A stretch of DNA of 64,000 nt from Phoronis australis (Eukaryota; Phoronida; Phoronidae), in contig NMRA01000050.1 in the NCBI GenBank assembly GCA_002633005.1, forward strand, positions 457,983 through 521,982, read 5' to 3'. Positions 55,801 through 61,800 of this stretch are shown here, in pieces (position 1 is the stretch's first letter; every line of letters starts with the position of its first letter). The notes under the pieces were generated by a model that did no database searches, had not been told where the DNA came from, and worked only from the letters and a program-made list of their open reading frames with translations. The position numbers and the translations under genes were made by a program.

Positions 55801-58800
55801 GCCGGTCCATTAAAGACGCCATATCAACACACTGGCCAGACAGTGCGTTGTAACTTATGGGAGGGACTGGTATGCAACCACAAGGACCAGAAGGCCAACG
55901 ACCCATTCTGCTACAACTATGAAGTCAGACTGGGTTGTCTCAAGAACACTTCTGAGTGTCGTAAGTCTTAATTGTCACATTGAACAGTTTGGGCTTGAGG
56001 GGTAACTAGTCTGCATAGTTGCTTAGAATTTTGCAAGTCTTGGGTGTCGCTTACACACAATATGCTTTTTGAAACTGACAAGTGAAAGTGGATCTGTGTG
56101 AGCCGTGCTGTTATTCATACAACTGTCCCAGATGGTCTGTGTAATTAAATATGGCTTAACAAAGGGTTTATGGTCCTGGCTGAGAAGATAAATCTTTTAT
56201 TATCCCCTATGAGTTTTAAATAGCCAAGCATGGAATAACAAGGGCATGTGGTAGGTCAGGTGTCAAAAGAACTAAGTCATGCTGAAGGCCTAGTTCAGGA
56301 CGTCTCTTCACCTAATTTCATTCAAAACTATTGAAAAATTGACTGATTGCAGTGCACTCTCACTGGCAATAGTACTGTCTACTGTGTGACCATGATTGCA
56401 GTGCACTCTTACTGGCAATAGTACTGTCTACTGTGTGACCATGATTGCAGTGCACTCTCACTGGCAATAGTACTGTCTACTGTGTGACCATGATTGCAGT
56501 GCACTCTCACTGGCAATAGTACTGTCTACTGTGTGACCATGTTCATTGATAATAGCATTAACTACTCCACCACACTCGGCATTCACCTTCAAATGAAGTG
56601 TTAGACGTCTTAACCCTTATCCTGCTGAGCCTCTGTTCAGACTACTTTCCCTGTGTGCTGAGCTAACTAGGTCACCACTACTGCTGTACACTAAGCTATT
56701 GTGGAGGTCACCCAGACTAATGACCTAATAATTTTAAATTAGAAATTTGAAGGGGAAATATTAATTAAACAGAAAAGAAGTCAATATAAAACTTGTGCAG
56801 AATTTAATGGAGATTTTCACCATGTGTAAGTCTTTATCATAACCTTGGTGAAAGTAAACTGATCCACTGTCATCCTATCCCATATGGCTCCAGCCATGTA
56901 ATGAAACTGTGTCTACACTTACATAAACCTGCCAATATCTCCCAAACTATTAATCACAGCCATATGGTTTAAATTGGAGAACTGTAGAGGAAACTGTGAA
57001 GTATGGAATGCTGGGGGTCACATATCTAAACAACATTACAGGGCTCTTACAATTTCTGAATGAAAATCACAAGTGTACTGGGGTGAGTGCACTCTCCTAG
57101 CACAGCCCAGCTGTAACTTATTATAGTCGATTGAGTACACCCAACGCATTTTAATAGTATAATTGGTATGTCGGCTGACCTCGCCTAGCGCAGGATAAGG
57201 GTTAAGAATTCTGGAATAATAATTGTGCATAGACTCGACGGTTCCTAATGAAACTGCACCGTGTTTTCAGCTTGGTTCTTCCTGCTGTTTTAAAATGTGA
57301 TGAATACAGTTTGTCCTTCTTGATGTTGTTTATTGACCTAAGTGCCACCTTACCTATCTGTTACGTTTTTGACTTTGCAGTTGAGCCTTATTCAAAACCA
57401 TCATCTATATCACCATCTCCAACACGGTCATCTATATCACCATCTCCAACACCGTCAACAACACCTACAACGATAACTCCTTGCTTCAGTATCAAGGATG
57501 TCAGCAGCTGTCCCAAGGAGGGCTGTCCCCAGGGACAAGCTTGTGATGGCGTCAAGTGTGTTGACCGCTCTGAGTGCCCCTGCCTCATTGATGGCAAACT
57601 TGTGCGGGTAATTTAGCTGACTGTTTGTTGAAGATATCACCAGACATTCACTGTTCCTTGTCAAGTATACTCTCATACTCAGACATTGACTGCTCCATGT
57701 CAAGTATACTCTCATACCCAGACATTGACTGCTCCTTTTCAAGTATACTCTCAGATCCAAACATTCACCGCTCCTCATACCATGTAGGATTCATTATTAA
57801 TCTTTCACACTTATTCCTTCTAATGGTTTGATTTGGCACTTTGACGTTCCCTGTAGGCATAGTTTGTGGTTAATCCTTAAATTTGTCATGGCGAAATTAT
57901 TTTCTTTAATCAAAACACGGTTTAGTGCATCTTTCAATTGAAAGTAAATTGCTCAAGCATTGCTACTGGTTGGTGCAGGTGTCATTTTGTTATTCATCAC
58001 CAGCCATTTAAAGGTAGTTACAGTATTCATTTCACCAACTCAGTCATTGTCAATTCTTTATGAAGTAATGACAGAGAAGCTTCACAAATGCATGTGTACT
58101 TGTACATGTAGAAGGAAATTCCATATTTTTCCATTTTTAACTTGTGCTTCACATTGTGCAGAGGGATAGGGTCGACTCTACTCTTATGTGAGCCTAGTAC
58201 ATGTCCTAGTAGACATGTATTTGGTAAAGTCTTTGTGTTTAGAGCAGGTACATTTACCTGTAACTAAACGCATGGACAACTTCACATATCTGTGCACGTT
58301 TATATATGAAACCTTTCAAGAATTTAAGAATTTTGAGCAAAGCTTAGTTGTTAACATTTGGCATTATCCACGCTTGAAATTTTCTTTTTATCGGGTTCTA
58401 TAAATTTGGCATGAAAGTCCTTGGCAACCAGCTCTGTACGTGACTGTGTAAATCATAGTTTGACGGAAATGCCATCTTGTGTACATGTTCTAAACTGTAT
58501 TCTTTCAGCCTGGTATGTTCTCCACCAATGATGAGTGTAAGACGTGCACCTGCTTCAATGGTAAACCACGATGTCTCCCCAAAGTGTGCCCACGATGCAA
58601 GAATGTGAGTTGTTGTTTGTCACTATTTCTTCCACCTGCATAATGTGTTGCCTGTTGGGGATTTTATCATAGTTACAAGCTGTCATTCTATACATTTATA
58701 CTGTGGCCAGTAAGCAGGTCATTAATTGGTTTTGCGAAAAGTGTTAATTTTTCTTATACTTGTTCCTGTATCTGTTTCTTGTTCCTGTAAGTGGTTTTTA

Positions 58801-61800
58801 AAATGTCATTTTGTTATAGAGTAATTATGATACTGAGAATTTATTAGAATAGTTTAAAGTTCTCTTCCTATCTTATGTTTTGGTATTTCTCAATGTATAT
58901 GAAACTTGGTAAATGGGACATATGCTTTGTAATTTCTGTTATTTGCAAAACATTCCAATGAATTTCAAATGATCATGATGGCTGCTTCTTGCATAAGGTT
59001 CAAGTTACACCAGACCAGTATTGAGCCACTCAATGGACTCTAACACCAGCCTATTGCTTTTAGGGTGAGCGACAAGTGATCAGCAAGGAGAACTCATGCA
59101 CGTGTGAGTGTATCTCATGTCCACCCGAGGAGTTCATGTGTGGTACAGGTGAATGCATACCCATGTCACTGCGATGCGACAACATCTTCGACTGTGATAC
59201 AGATGAGGAAAACTGTTTGACAACAAGTAAGTGACTGTGTGAATTCATCCCGCGCACGTTTTTTGTTGGCACATTTTGATAGTAAGATCTATGAACCATT
59301 GGTAGGTCTTATGTAGGAGCCCTGCCTTAAAAACCAGATGTCACATTTGAGTGTTATGATACATTTGAGCTTCAGGAAATCCAGCATTTACTGGGTACGG
59401 GTTTTGACTTCCCATTATCTAGTTACTGACTTAATGGAGATCCGTCGTCCCTGCCCTTCTGTCACAGAAGACAGACATTATCAGATAACATTTCATTATT
59501 TAATAGTTAAGATAATATTGTACTTAACCGACAAGGCTACGTGTCCTAAGTGTTGCAAAGGTACATTCCATCTACTAGCTCCCTTACTGTTCACTTATAC
59601 ATAACCATCCCAAGGTTGTGGCACCATCTTTGTCCACTCACACTCTGGTATTACTTGTTTGTACAGTTGAGCTTCTTCCTTAACTGGTTTTAAGCACCAC
59701 ACAGTTGAATGGAATGATGCTTCATGTGCTTTTGCATATTTCAGCTGGTTGTAGTTTTGCCATGCACTTACGTAGCTTACTTCGCATTATCCGGTCGTGC
59801 ACTTTGTACTTTGCACTCACATTTTCGCGAAACCCACGATGTTGGAACGCGGTATGAAGAAATCAAGATGCCGCATGTTTTTGAAAACGTTTCCGGGAAA
59901 TTTTCGATTGTAAAACGCAAAAGGTAAAATAACATTATACAGCAATGTGTTAGTAATTTCAAGCTCTCCTGATGTTATGGTTTTCGAGAAGTGGTTTGGG
60001 TGAATCCCAGTTGAAGTCACTCATTACTTCATGCATTGTCGCTGATAACCCTTTCCTTTGTTTGTTGTTTCTATGGATACTGTCTTTCGTAAACTGATGT
60101 TATGTATTTATTAGCGTATTATCATTGAATATAATGTACTTAATTGTTGAATTGTAAAGACATTGTTTTTAATATTTAATAGGTTATTTAATACGTACAA
60201 GACAGTATCAAAGTTATTTGTAAGATCATTGAAAATCTCTGTTTCTTTCTGTCCTTCTTATTTGTCTTGGTTATCAGCTGGCATGTATGAGTTATAGTGA
60301 CACCCAGTTAGAAACATTCTGCAGATATGGAGACGATATCTGCGTGAAAACCATCGTATCAGTAGCTTGCCATTTTAGAACACATTGCTCACATTTCTCT
60401 TACGTGTGATCCTCTTGTGTGTAGCTAGTTACTCTCTGTAACTCTTGGGTCACTAAGTGTGACATCCGAGCACAAACCATATTGGTGGTTGCTGAGGGTG
60501 TAGGTTGTGGTTCAATGATTTTGTTGTTTCCACAGCACATGCTGAAACTGTTCACAATTGTGTTTTCCATCATGACTCATGGTTATGTGATTCTTGCTAT
60601 CGAGCAAGAAATTCCACTTGCACTGCGTCATCATAACAGGGAATACAATTTGTGATGAGTGATGGTGATAGCATGCTATTTAATTGTCACATACCTTTTG
60701 ACTGTTATTGTGTTTGACAAATACCCCAGTGCACTTCTTTTCATCCACCCTCAGAAAATGTGTGATTGATATCCTCAAAATTAATTTTATTTACTAAACG
60801 CTTAACATGTGCAATGGAAAATTGTGTTTTACAAGTTAGCTGCATAGAATGCCATATGGCATGAGAGCCCTCAATGTCAGTGACTGTCATATGGCATAAG
60901 AGCCCTCACTAGCACTGTTATATGGCGTAATAGCCCTCACTAGCACTGTTATATGGAGTAATAGCCCTCACTAGCACTGTTATATGGAGTAATTGCCCTC
61001 ACTAGCACTGTTATATGGAGTAATAGCCCTCACTAGCACTGTTATATGGCGTAATAGCCCTCACTAGCACTGTTATATGATGTAATAGCCCTCACTAGCA
61101 CTGTTATATGGAGTAATAGCCCTCACTAGCACTGTTATATGGAGTAAGAGTCCCCACTAGCACTGTCACGTTTGTCAAGCTAGAAGCCATCCATATGTTA
61201 AGTGTACACCCCATCATCTCCAGTCAGTATGTATAGCCTGCATATTTCTTTCAACACATCTAGCTACCAGGACACCCAACATGACTGTGACCGTACCCAC
61301 CAAGGGTCCCACTATGTCTAGCTCAAGGACTCCACCATTGACTGGTAGCTCTATTACAACCATTCCTCCAACACCGACACCAACAGTCAGCACCACTTAC
61401 TGTACGTATCTATGGCCAAATCTGAGTTTTGTTCTGTAGCAGTTCAATTTTATAGTATTTCATCACTAACATTTGAAACTTTTCATTTGTTTATCCAGCA
61501 GACTTATTAATGACCTTCATAGCAGAAATACTGGAGAGTAATATGATTTGGTAGCAAATTGTCTTTAATGGACATATTAAATCATGGTTGATTTAATGAG
61601 CAATAAGTGAAAAAATGAAGACTGTTAATCAATACCTTCTGTCCAATGAAGAATATTCTTGCCACAAATATGAATTCTAAGTAGCATCATTTTGTATTCA
61701 CAGTTGGCTTGTACAGCTTGAAAGTATCCTGCCATAATATTCATTGATCTCAAACTACACTTGAAACAAAAAAAAAACAGTTGCAGGCAGTCTGATACAC

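Noticed and set aside
59724-60020. Small overlapping open frames on both strands
   Set aside because: No splice sites in phase with E73 or E74 and no recognisable domain; likely chance frames in a long intron.
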